Of a stretch of 64,000 nt of DNA, positions 24,641-34,841 are shown one piece after another. Positions within the stretch are counted from its first letter, which is position 1. Every line of letters begins with the position of its first letter. The stretch covers positions 1-64,000 of the forward strand of contig JAIQDT010002840.1 in the NCBI GenBank assembly GCA_021521415.1, written 5' to 3'. The notes under the pieces are model-generated. The model was not told where the DNA came from. It searched no databases and saw only the letters and a program-made list of their open reading frames with translations. Both the position numbers and the translations under genes were made by a program. The DNA is from Bidens hawaiensis. Its lineage: Eukaryota > Streptophyta > Magnoliopsida > Asterales > Asteraceae.

Positions 24641-25380
24641 GGGTGGATCCTACAAACTGGCCGACGCAGAAGGCAAAAAGCTTCCCAGACACTGGAACGG
24701 CAAAACCCTTAAAATTTTCCATGCCTAGTCAAGAACTTAAAATGTATTTCAATAGATGTACAACTCTCCTTTTTGTAAACAAAAACCTCTTGAATGAATG
24801 ATGAAATCTTTATCATAACTTGTCTTTACTATCCTATAATCAGGTTGAGAACCTAGCAAGAAACTCCATGGAAAGGGCCATGTAAGGGGATGGGCTCCCA
24901 GGCCACAACGCTCAATAGGTTCAAGGGTTAAATGAACCTATATAAGGGGTGAGTTTCTATATCAATCCAACTCCATGAGACTTAGAAAAATTTTTCAAAC
25001 AAAACTTGTCTCATAGACTGGTCTGAACAACCTACATCAATTCGTTCCTTAAGCTTTGAAAAAAGTTTACGAAACAAATATACACTAAGTAATGATATAA
25101 ATGATAGATAACATGTGCTTTTTACCTAATGAAGCCTTGAAGTTAAAATGAATGCAGCATTAAAACTTCTTAAGGAAAATTAGCTAAATAAACACATCAA
25201 ACAAACAAGACAAGTAACAAAAATACAAAAATCAAATGCTACGATTCATAAAAAGTCCCCTAAAGGCCATAACCAACATTGTTCATAACAGCCATCCAGG
25301 TTAAACAAGGAAATCACAAAGATTCCCATAAAATTGTTCAAGCGGCCAACAAGGCCAACCACAACCACGGAGCAGAAACC
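24641..25380 (+). other. Untranslated tail of the Tat-type element
   Basis: Behind the integrase there is no further plus-strand coding sequence. A weak frame to 24801 holds RVDPTNWPTQKAKSFPDTGT-like residues that resemble the integrase C-terminal end. The rest is A/T-rich spacer up to the antisense reading frame. No polypurine tract or 3' LTR could be located. Confidence 0.5.
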
Positions 25381-26793
25381 TTAAGGGTTCCATGCGAAAT
25401 CTAAATTGTTTGAGTACATCACATTGTTTAAAGTGCTAAGATAGCTACGAATTAATTGTTCAAACATCAGAAGTAGTTTTTGAAACACTAGCACTACCAC
25501 TTTTACCTTTCTTAAACTTCCTCGCTTTTGAGTCACCACAACAATAGTTGAACCTTCTAGACTGGTCGCATGAGATCCACCAGCATCTCCGGACAAAGTC
25601 TCTTCACTGTCACCCGAGTGAGAACGTTTCTTGGATAAAGACTCAAACACCTCAGAACAAATCTTCTCATCAAGCCCATCTAGTTTTAAACCCTTCAAAA
25701 CAGAAATGGGTTTACCAAAACAAGAGGATTCTTCACCCATGTAGGGGTAAGTAAGCCTCTCCATTGCATGAACGGATTCCTCAAAAAGCTTGGAAGCTTC
25801 AGGGTTGAAAATAGATGATTGCTCCAAGGTTTGACCAGACTCATGAAGTTTGAAACCAACAACTAAACCCAAGTGTTTCCCATAGTTCAGAAATTTTGTG
25901 TAAACGCCACCCAAAACTGAATTAAATTCGGACGAGTGAAGAAGGTAAGTCACAACTTGATGAAACCCATGCTCAATCAACCATCTGTTGTCATTGGTAG
26001 CTTGAACGAATGAAGCATTCAGACCTTCCTTCTCCAAAGCGAAGGTTTTCTTCTGAGCCTCCAAGGCTTCCCTCTCGACTTTCAGCTGAACTCTATCAGT
26101 TTCCATCTTCTTTTTCAACTCCTCAATCTCAACCTCATGATTACGGGAAAGTTCATCAATTTTCTTCACCCAATCTTCCTCCTTCTTCGAAAACCCATCA
26201 ACATCCTTCTTCATCGCTGCCATGGAGGCCTTCATCATATCCTTTTTCTTGGAAAATTCTTCATACTCTTGCATCCCTTTTCGAAAGCGAGCAACGCCCT
26301 CAGCCAAAAGGGCAGAAAGGTTGCAAGAGCTAAGAATCAGTCTCGAGAGCATGGTATCACCCACCATATCAGATATAGAACTATGAAATCCAGGGGAGCA
26401 AAATTAGCCAAAACTTCAGCACAAACATCCGGGTCTTTAAAACTATCACCAACTTTAACACTCCAGTCAGGAACATAAACTTCGTCTCCACCCAAATCCC
26501 CAACACCCATTCTAGACGACCCCTGAACAAGGCACCGCAACCTTCTTAGCAACCGGCTTCTTCTTCTTAGCCACAACCAACCCTTGCTCTCTCTCTGCCT
26601 CAACACTCGGACCCTGATCCACAACGGTCTCAACTTCGTCACTAACATCTACAGGCTCATGTGAGGACGGTGGACCAGAGGGCTTTAGCAAACGCCGATT
26701 GGAACGGCGGGTAGAAACCTTGGGAGCGGTGGCCTTGGTAAAACCTTTAACATTTGGAACACTCACGTAACCAGAACCTTCAAACCTATGCAA
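25381..26793 (-). pseudogene. Antisense ORF of the Tat-type element (aORF), frameshifted
   Basis: Opposite to gag-pol, a long minus-strand coding region covers 26793-26512 (basic, Ser/Pro-rich; ends AKKVAVPCSGVV), an overlapping frame piece about 26525-26340 (DEVYVPDWSVKVGDSFKDPDVC), and a 328-codon frame 26367-25381. The last holds a predicted coiled coil (about residues 30-115, Lys/Glu-rich heptads) followed by a conserved-looking segment (HGFHQVVTYLLHSSEFNSVLGGVYTKFL). Tat/Retand/Grande-type elements are known to carry an extra, often antisense, ORF between pol and the 3' LTR, commonly annotated as a putative gypsy-type transposase. Its function is unknown. Two frameshifts break this copy and the N-terminal part of the usual protein is not found upstream of 26793. 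Confidence 0.75.
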
Positions 26794-26906
26794 GCCCTTT
26801 GATAAATGAGAACCCTTATCCTATTCTCCAATAAATCAAATCCCCAATTTGAAAAGTGTAAATATATCCATTCATATCTAAGATGCTCATCTCTTTACGA
26901 TAAATA

Positions 26907-26945
<39 letters not shown>

Positions 26946-27138
26946 CAATGATAACAATTTATAAGGCTTCACATTCAGAGACAATTTTAATAGTATCTAG
27001 CCTGAAGTGATTATTTCTGAATACAATAATAAGAAAATTTAATTGATGTATTGTATTCGACTCAAATTTAATAATCAAAGAATTGTAAAAGGAAATTAAA
27101 AGGTTGAAATTAAGATCTAGCATAAAAGCAAGAAATTA

Positions 27139-27217
27139 TAAGTTGGTTGTGGCTCAATGGTAGAGCACTCATTTTATAATTGAGAGGTAGGTGGATCAAA
27201 CTTCACTACCACCAACT
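27139..27217 (+). tRNA. tRNA-like sequence (probable pseudo-tRNA or SINE head)
   Basis: TGGCTCAATGGTAGAGC (about 27147-27163) fits a tRNA D-arm/A box. CTCATTTTATAATTGAG can form an anticodon arm with TAT in the anticodon place. GTGGATCAAACTTCAC resembles a T arm. The ends AGTTGGT and ACCAACT pair, and pairing extends outward (ATAAGTTGGT/ACCAACTTAT) beyond a normal acceptor stem. T-loop bases and the fifth anticodon pair are off consensus, so a working tRNA is unlikely. Confidence 0.35.
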
Positions 27218-27219
27218 TA

Positions 27220-27452
27220 TATGAGAGATATGAGGGATGACTCTGGCTTGCCAGGGTTCGAGTCCTGATCTCACCCGGTTTTACCGGCTCCTTGCTGTCA
27301 TGCCGTTTGACGGACGTGGGGGGCGGGTTTTATCCGGTGAATCCCTCAACAGGTGGACCGCTAGGGGCTCCGTCCGTTCGGACTAGTGGCCGGCTCGGGC
27401 TAACTTTAGCCAATGGGGGCCGGCGTTACTTAGTTGGCCGTTAAAAAAAAAG
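27220..27452 (+). mobile_element. SINE-like GC-rich element ending in an A tail
   Basis: A B-box match GGTTCGAGTCC lies at 27255-27265. The segment is strikingly GC-rich against its surroundings and ends GGCCGTTAAAAAAAAAG. This is how a plant tRNA-derived SINE would look. An A box and a clean TSD could not be fixed. Confidence 0.5.
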
Positions 27453-28743
27453 ATGAGACAACAGAATGGGCGGTCCAACCATTTTGGGGTCTAAAACGAA
27501 AGCAAAGTTTGAGGCCCTTATCAAAAGTTAGAGCTAGAGATTATAAAATTCACCAAGCAATTGCAATGTTTCGTATATAAACTACAATATTTTCAGTTCT
27601 ATATATATTATAAGTTTAAGGTATAAGGTATATATATGTACCTGAAAAACGTTTTGGAAACAACCGGAAAAAAGTTAGAAACGGATAAACAAAAAGGTGA
27701 CATGAAGTAACTAATTAGTAAATGAATACTTGGAGTGTGAATCAAACTTGCATGGATTGGATTTTGAAGGTGGAATGGAAAAGCATGACCCTAACCACTG
27801 TGCCAACTACATTTTTGTTTAATTTACCAATTATTTATAATAAATATCCGATTCTGTATATATATATAAATACCTAAATTTGTTTAGCGAAGGCCCTAGT
27901 TTTTTGGAGGCCTCAAACCCTAGCTTTACCTATTAATACTGTAGGGCCGACCCTGGACAACAGACCATAGTATGAAATGAGAAGAGATGACCAGATTGCA
28001 AACAATTTGCATTCATGACCTACACTCTTGTTTTCGCATGTTTATATTCCACGATTGCTTCCACTAATCCATTTACTTACCAGGTTTTTTAAAATGGGCT
28101 AGTAGTTTGGGCTCCCTAATATGGTTCATAATATAGCCGATTCTAGCTCAACTTTTCAAGTCGTTTGAATATTTTAAACCAAACGCAACTAACTCGTATA
28201 TTTTCAAGCATGAACCTAAGCTGGCCAGCGAAAAAACGTTGCCTTAAACCCTAGTCATTCTACTCTTTCCTTTCATTATAAAGATTATATAAAGAGCTAA
28301 TATACTTCACCTTTTTTATTCTAAACTAAACAAACACACATATATATATATATATATCATTTTACATGATAAAAACATGGGTACGCATAAACTGGGTAAA
28401 ATTAATGAAATCCAACCCAGATCTTAGAATACGGTCGGTTTTTTGGGTCTTAAGAATACCATTAAACGGATCCATGTCAGGTTTCGCGGTTTGACCATTT
28501 TCTTTTTACGTAAATGTACCGACCAGACGCTGTTTACAATAGGGCCGGATCCTGGCACCTGAGAATACCACTAAATGGGTTCAAGTCCAAGTCATGTCTC
28601 AAGTTTGCGCGCCCCTAATAAAAAGCATTAAATAAAATTAAACAAAAATACGATGATGTTACTCATATGACTACCTCTCCTCAAAATTTGGCTATATTGA
28701 TAGAATTAGTCAATTTATATACGAAGTGCTATAGCACGTGGAC

Positions 28744-28750
28744 TATAAAA
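28744..28750 (+). promoter_or_regulatory. TATA box of the thioredoxin-fold gene
   Basis: TATAAAA lies 84 bases before the ATG at 28834, leaving a short 5' untranslated region of about 50-60 bases if transcription starts at the usual distance. A CACGTG motif (G-box core) lies just upstream at about 28735-28740. Confidence 0.6.
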
Positions 28751-28833
28751 TGGGCTTTACATTACATAATATTCTCCACTGCACAGCCTCCATATCAAAC
28801 AAACCACAAATTTTCCTCCGCCCAACGCCCACC

Positions 28834-31800
28834 ATGACAAAACATATTATTCCGTTGACTTTTTTGTTGACCATAGCCATTTTACCCCGATCACAGTCTA
28901 TTATTCCCGCAAGGTATGACGGATTCGTGTACCGAAAACGGGTGGCATCGACAGCCACTGTGTTAATTGAAGCGTTCTATGATCCGGTTTGTCCCGACAG
29001 CAGGGACTCGTGGCCCCCGCTTAAACAAGCCGTTGATCACTATGGTACAAGTGTCGTGTCTCTCATCGTTCACACGTTCCCCTTACCGTTAGTATTCGAA
29101 CACCTTTCTTATATTATTTCTCGGGTGTAAATGAGCTAAGCTGAGCTGGTTTTAATATGAACGGGCTCGAGCTTGGCTTGGCTTGTTTAGAGTTTCATTT
29201 ATTAAACGAGCCTTGATAAAAGCTCGAGCTTAGCATGGTCGTCCCAGCATACAAGGCTCGGCCAAAGTCTAGGGCATGGTTTCAGTATGAGACCGAAATA
29301 TTTCTAAAAAAGTTAAATACAAATTTTTATTAACCATAATTAGGTCTTAAAAAATCTAATAAAGTATAATATTAAAATTGTTGTCGATGTGAGAGCTTTT
29401 TTTAATATAAGGGTCATTTTCTATTACTTGTTTTGGGTACTCAAAATTTCAAAGACGACTCTAAAACTCGGGCTGGTTTATTGGTTTAAGCTAGGCTACT
29501 TTTGAACTTTAACAAACGAATAGTTTATTAGCGACTAGGTTTATTACCACTGATTTCTATTTCGATTTTAAAACCTAAAGTATGTTGTTCGTTTTTGGCA
29601 AATTTATTTCCAGAGCAATGATTCGTAATCTGATAGTAATTCTGCTTCAATGACTTGTAACTTTTGTATTATAAGTTGTGGTTTTGTTGGATTGTTGATT
29701 TTAGCTTGGAAAAGTTGGCCGTTATTTTGGTTATTATTTGTTGGCTAAATATGTTTTTTTTATTATATAGTATAATCTACTTCTATATATTGTTTTAGAT
29801 GTTATATAACATGTTTGTTAATAATTTTTTTATATAGTACATATAAATGTTGACGATGATCTCATAGTTTTATATTTAAATTTAGTTTGTTATTTACAGC
29901 TGCTATTCAGGCCTTCTTTTATCCTTTTGCGAGGGTGTAAATAAACGAGAAAATGTGTGTATAAATAACAAATAAGTGTCTAAATAGACATACCTTTTTT
30001 TTATTAACTTTTGAAAGTATTAAAGCTTTTATATTGTTAAAGGCGTGAAGTTTTCAATAACGATTATAACTAAATATTTTTTTAAAATCCACAAACAATA
30101 GAACAATTGAGAAAGATTCGTAACAGACTTCTTGTCAAAATTGGTGGAATCGTTCCGTGAACAACCTAGTATATTTAATAGGTAACCATATAAGCTAAAT
30201 GATAAGAAATAAAGCTTGTTTTATTTAGGGATTATTACATAGAACAGTAACAAATTTTGAAATTTGTTTCAATCAGATCACTGATAAAAACTTTTGTTCC
30301 AATCAGGTTATTAAACTTTCATTCTTGTTCAAATTCTAGATATTTTACCTGGATAGCAGGTAATCTAGGTTTTTTTTTTTTTAATTTTTCAATGTTTTTA
30401 CTTTGCATAATAACTTTTAAAGGTTGCGAAAATTAGTTAAATACGAAATATAATTTTAAAACTCCGAAAATTTGTAAAAAAAATTCGGAAAATTGAGGTT
30501 CGGGTGAGAACGGGTCAAGGTCGGAACGGGTTTCGGGTCAGTTTTATTTTTTTTGAACCAACGAATCAGCGCGTTTTCAACACGTTACAACTCATTTTAA
30601 CATCAAAAACTTGTTTAAGCAATTTTTCAGTTCGTTTAAGCACTTAACTACTCGTTTAAGCGATTTTTCAGTTCGTTTCAGCACATAACAGCTCGTTTAA
30701 GCGATTTTTCAGTTCGTTTCAGCACATAACAGCTCGTTTAAGCGATTTTTAGTTTGTTTCAGCACATAACAGCTCGTTTAAGCGATTTTTAAGTTCGTTT
30801 AAGCACCTAACAGCTCGTTTAAGCGATTTTTAAGTTCGTTTCAGCACCTAACAGCTCGTTTAAGCGATTTTGCAGTTCGTTTCAGCACCTAACAGCTCGT
30901 TTAAGCGATTTTTCAGTTCGTTTCAGCACTTAACAGCTCGTTTAAGCGATTTTTAAATTCGTTTAAGCACTTAACAGCTCGTTTAAACGATTTTTCAGTT
31001 CGTTTCAGCACAAACAGCTCGTTTAAGCGATTTTTCGGTTCGTTTCAGCACCTAACAGATTGTTTAAGCGATTTTTCAGTTCGTTTCAGCACTTAACAGC
31101 TTGTTTAAGCGATTTTTAAGTTCGTTTCAGCACCAAACAGCTCTTTTAAGCGATTAGGTGCTGAAACGAGCTGTTAGATGCTGAAACGAATTTAAAAATC
31201 GCTTAAACGAGCTGTTAGGTGCTGAAACGAACTGAAAAATCGCTTAAATGTGCTGTAAGGTGCTGAAACAAACTAAAAAAATCGCTTAAACGAGCTTTTG
31301 CTGTTAAAACGAGTTGTAATGTGTTGAAAACGTGCTGATTTGTTGGTTCAAAAAAAATAAAACTGACCCGAAACCCGTTCCGACCTTGACCCGTTCTAAC
31401 CCGAACCTCAATTTTCCGATTTTTTTTTACAAATTTTCGGAATTTTAAAATTGTATTTCGCATTTTTACTAATTTTCGTAACTTTTAAAAGTTATTATGG
31501 AAAGTAAAAACATTGAAAAATTGAAAAAAACTTAGATTACCTGTTTTACAGGTAAAATATTTAGGATTGAAATAAAAATGAAAGTTCAATGACTTGATTG
31601 AAACAAATTTCAAATTTGATTACCATCCTTTTGTTTAAAGGTAAATTTGAAAGTTTACTAGAAGACAATATCCACTTTAGTTAATAAAAGTAGCACATTG
31701 GACATGGGTTGACCTCACCTTCCACTTCTAGGGAACTTTTTATGTTTCAAGATATGTAAGTACCTCTGTAATGCACAAGAAAGTTAGTTGCTAGTTGTAC

Positions 31801-33668
31801 ATCAATGGTGCAACTCTTAAAGGGTATATTACAACTTTTATTGCAGTCTAGTGATGCAATTGAATACGGTGGGATTATGTAGGTTGCTTCATCTAGATCA
31901 AAAGTTGGAGGCTTTTTTGGTTTTGGTCATTGATTTTGATTGATAACTAATTTACTAAATTTGTGTTGCAGATACCATGACAACGCTTTTATTACTTCAC
32001 GGGTTTTGCATATTGTTAATGAGTTGAATTCTTCAGCTACATACCATTTGTTGAACGCGTTTTTTAAGCATCAGGTCACAACTCTAGACTTCAAATATAT
32101 AAAATAACTAAAACCGTTTATATGTATGTACACTTGACTTGCAATAGGTCCCTTATTTGATTGATTAGTCATACCATATAACCATTTAAGGGTGATAATC
32201 GTGCCATGTTGGCGAGTTGAATCATTGAAATATGACACATATATTATTGTGTAAAAGACATCAACCCTAACATGAATACATTTAAAATACGACACACATA
32301 ATATGTAACAAGAACAAGACCCATTTATTTAAATGAGTTAAACAGGCTGACGGAGTCTAAATGCGAAGTATAAACAGGTTGGTGAGTTGTGGTAAACGGC
32401 ATTAACGAGTCGTTTGTATGGCAGGTTGACATGTTTATTAAATACGTTGACTATGGATACACATTATTAAACGGGTTAAACATATCAACATAGCACGACC
32501 TGTTTAGTTTGTTTCTTTCACATGCTATATGCTATAATCATGATTATATATACCAAACCTTTTTTTAACATTAATTTTGTGTTTGCCGACAAATAAATAG
32601 GTGCGGTTTTACAGCGAGCAAACCTTAAACATGACTCGAGAGGCTGTTCTTGATAAAGTTATAGATTTTGCATCAACCACTCTCGGGAACTCCATGCAAT
32701 CCGCTATTAAGTCTGGATTCAATGACCCAACTACGAGTACCAAAACTAGGGTTTCATTCAAGGTAACAATTGACTAATCCTGCATTTTGAGTTGTACATC
32801 ATGCATGAAACATATAGAGTACAATAGCTTAGAAAAATTCTCCTACTTTTGTTATAATTTTGCAAGTCTTGTAACATTCAGTGAGCCATTTTTCAATAGT
32901 TTTGTGGGAAGCCCAATTTTATTTAATAAACGAACTAGCAAGAACAGTTTTTTTTGTCATTTAGTTAAACAAGCAGAACATAGTTACATTCATAAACATT
33001 CGTTTATATTTGTTTGTTTGTGTTCGTTCATTTATGTTCGTTCAGTTGTATTCATTTTCTTAACGAACGAACATAAACGAACACGAACATATTCATTTTC
33101 TTAACTAATGGACATTAACAAGAAAAATCCGTTCGCTTAACTGTGTGTGTTCGTGTTCGATTAAAGTTAAATAATAAATGAACGAACACGAACATGCCCC
33201 CATTCATGTTCGTTTAAAGGCCTGGTGTCTTTATGGGTGTCAATAATGTCGGGTTGACGGTTTCGGGTTAACGGGCCTAATTGTTTAACCCAAATACGAC
33301 CTATTATTTGTCTCAAAAACATTAATATTAACTCGCACACACTTAAAATCACGTAATTGAAATGACTCGTTTAACCTATTTATCTAAACGTGTCAAGCGG
33401 ATTTTATGGTTGTAATTGGGCTGGTGAGTTGGAAAAAATGGTTTAAACGGGTTGGTGGGTCGACCTGTTTAATTAACGGGTTAAACCTGAACATGAATCT
33501 GATTATTCTTGTGTTCTGTTTTTGTAGTATGGTTGCACAAGAGGGGTGTTTGGCACACCGTTTTTCTTTGTTAACGGGTTTTCGATACCCTTCAACGATT
33601 CTGAAGTAATCGACTACAACGGCTGGAGAAAGATTATTGATCCGCTTACGACCAAACAACGTATCTGA
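28834..33668 (+). CDS. Thioredoxin-fold (DsbA-like) secreted protein, four exons
   Basis: This is the only intact host gene in the window. Exons 28834-29087, 31972-32074, 32601-32762 and 33528-33668 have GT-AG borders and join in frame to 219 residues. The start at 28834 is chosen for its CACCATGA context and because it opens with a signal-peptide-like hydrophobic stretch (PLTFLLTIAIL, residues 7-17). The in-frame extension further upstream has no ATG before the TATA box. The thioredoxin-like features are VLIEAFYDPVCPDSRDSWPP (Cys53), YHDNAFITSRVLHIVN, and a cis-proline segment GTPFFFVNG (Pro184). The redox site reads CPDS, so the usual second Cys of CxxC is Ser. The layout matches plant thioredoxin-superfamily proteins such as those of Arabidopsis annotated only at fold level, of similar length. 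The substrate is unknown. Secretory localisation is inferred from the leader. Intron 1 (2884 bp) is enlarged by a foldback element. Confidence 0.9.
30230..31630. mobile_element. Foldback element with internal 41-bp tandem array
   Basis: Arms of roughly 360-400 bp are inverted copies: GAGGTTCGGGTGAGAACGGG near 30496 is answered by CCCGTTCTAACCCGAACCTC near 31390, and the tracts outside both (AGGTAATCTAGG / TTAGATTACCT) also match. Between the arms lie about 13 direct and about 4 inverted copies of a 41-42 bp unit (GTTTAAGCGATTTTTCAG...). No protein is encoded, and the 82-codon minus-strand frame is in the arm. The exact borders and TSD are unclear, so the superfamily (probably Mutator-like) is inferred. 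Confidence 0.7.
30613..31310. repeat. 41-42 bp tandem repeat, direct then inverted
   Basis: Units with the core GTTTAAGCGATTTTTCAG, then TTCGTTTCAGCAC and TAACAGCTC, are repeated head to tail from 30613 to about 31155 with small variations, and then in reverse orientation from about 31156 to 31310. The array is the loop region of the foldback. Confidence 0.85.
32075..32600 (+). other. Intron 2 of the thioredoxin-fold gene
   Basis: GTCACAACTC donor and AAATAAATAG acceptor; phase 0. It contains repeat-like words (CGACACACATAATATG, GTTAAACGGGTTAAAC-like) but no coding sequence. Confidence 0.8.
32763..33527 (+). other. Intron 3 of the thioredoxin-fold gene
   Basis: GTAACAATTG donor and CTGTTTTTGTAG acceptor; phase 0. 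Between about 32995 and 33215 it carries inverted GTTCGTTTATG/CATAAACGAAC words typical of a small foldback repeat. From 33235 it carries CGGGTTAACGGG-type words like other degenerate foldbacks in the window. Confidence 0.8.
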
Positions 33669-34649
33669 TTTTGAAATTGTTCTCATATTGTTTGTTTTTC
33701 GATCAAAACTACGGATTTTGAATCTTTTTATTAAGATGTTTCATTTGACTTTCGATAATAACTATGTTTGTTGTCGGGTGTTGTTTTATTACTTTATATA
33801 CAAATAAAACATAGTGTAAGGATTTCGAATGAGTGGATGTTCACAAGTACAAGTAGTGTCGGCCCTCAATTGGATCTCATGCTTTTTTATTTTTTTTAGT
33901 ATAAAAGTTAAAATACAAAAATGAGAATTGTGAAAAGGATTTTAAGCCACACAAATAACATCTCAACAAAAAATTCAAAATAATAATAATTAGAAAATCA
34001 TAACTCATAATATAAATAAAAAATGCAAAAAATTAAAAAATCAAAATTTTTCCCCAGCCATTTCCGTTCAAAACAAAAAATAAAAAAAACGACGATAAGA
34101 CACAATGCCGACAAAAAAGACACAATGCCGAAAATGAACAAACAACACAATGACAAACAAAAAATGACACAATAGGTCAATTTAACACAAAGCCGAACAA
34201 ACATAATGTTGAGTAATATAACATAATATCAAGAAAAAAAGACACAATGTTAAGGAAAAAAAACATAACCAATGACGAAAATAAAAACAAAACACAATGA
34301 TAAATACAAAGTTACAATGATGTTTTTCCCTCAACATTGTGTCTTTTTCGAGTTTTTTTTAAACAGCGAAGACGATGGAAACAATTTTGTGTTTTTACAT
34401 TTTTCACTTTTTTATTTAATTTTATGTCATGATTTTTTTTATTACTTTTTCGTTATATTTTAAGAGGATTTTTCTTTTGCTAAAAATTGTTCTCATCCTT
34501 CTTATTTTTGTCTCCCTTTATAAAATAACTTTCACCTGATATTATATCATAATCACATGAACATGTTGCATTATAAATATAGACTTCGTGATATCCTGCT
34601 ACATATCTTCCTCTTTTGCTTGTGAAACTAAACTTTATCCTACTCCAAA
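33669..34649. other. Spacer with an inverted-repeat element at about 33915-34500
   Basis: After the thioredoxin-fold gene the sequence is AT-rich. TGAGAATTGTGAAAAGGATTTT near 33921 is answered by an AAAATCCTCTTAAAA-like stretch near 34460 and a TTGTTCTCATCC stretch near 34487. Between them lie repeated ACACAATGCCGA-type words (about 34099-34330). This looks like another foldback element. The short frames here are by-products. Confidence 0.45.
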
Positions 34650-34841
34650 ATGACCAACAATTTTCTTGTCTTTTTAGCCTTCATCTTCTTCCAAACATTT
34701 GCCATTGCAACTTCTTCAAATGTTACATGTATCCAAACGAAGAGGGAATCCCTTATTTTACCTTTTCGGCTATTGTTGTTTAGGCTTTGTTATGGGATAA
34801 CTAACAAGAACAGATTTTTATGTTACGCCGTTGTTACGTAG
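34650..34841 (+). CDS. Possible small secreted-protein fragment
   Basis: A 63-codon frame opens MTNNFLVFLAFIFFQTFAIA, a good signal-peptide-like leader with a plausible cleavage site before TSSNVTC. The remaining 40 residues are not recognised. A TATAAAT-like box lies at about 34573 and a purine-rich context precedes the ATG. It could be the first exon or a truncated 5' end of a small cysteine-containing secreted protein gene, or chance. No continuing exon was found before the downstream repeats. Confidence 0.3.
   Translation: MTNNFLVFLAFIFFQTFAIATSSNVTCIQTKRESLILPFRLLLFRLCYGITNKNRFLCYAVVT

Larger units (their letters stand above)
26800..28740. other. Intergenic, with TA microsatellite, tRNA-like and SINE-like segments
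   Basis: A TA run lies at about 26910-26942. tRNA-like and SINE-like pieces are listed separately (27139-27217, 27220-27452). A further weak pol III-like pair on the minus strand lies at about 27740-27812 (GTTGGCACAGTGGTTAGGG and AAGTTTGATTCACA). A CA/TA run is at 28336-28357. No coding region is supported. Confidence 0.5.
29088..31971 (+). other. Intron 1 of the thioredoxin-fold gene
   Basis: The donor GTTAGTATT follows the split codon for Pro85 and the acceptor TTGTGTTGCAG precedes ATACCATGAC. The intron holds AGCTCGAGC-type foldback sequence near 29120-29240, general AT-rich sequence, and the large foldback at about 30230-31630. Confidence 0.85.

Noticed and set aside
27139..27217. Functional tRNA-Ile (TAT anticodon)
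   Set aside because: The T arm and one anticodon pair deviate and the acceptor stem is over-long, so it is listed only as tRNA-like.
28738..28833. Upstream in-frame extension of the thioredoxin-fold gene
   Set aside because: It begins with GTG six bases before the TATA box. The ATG at 28834 has a better context and a signal peptide directly after it.
30613..31155. Regularly spaced 41-bp repeats resembling a CRISPR array
   Set aside because: The repeats are head to tail without unique spacers, lie in an intron of a plant gene, and are followed by inverted copies. They belong to a foldback element.
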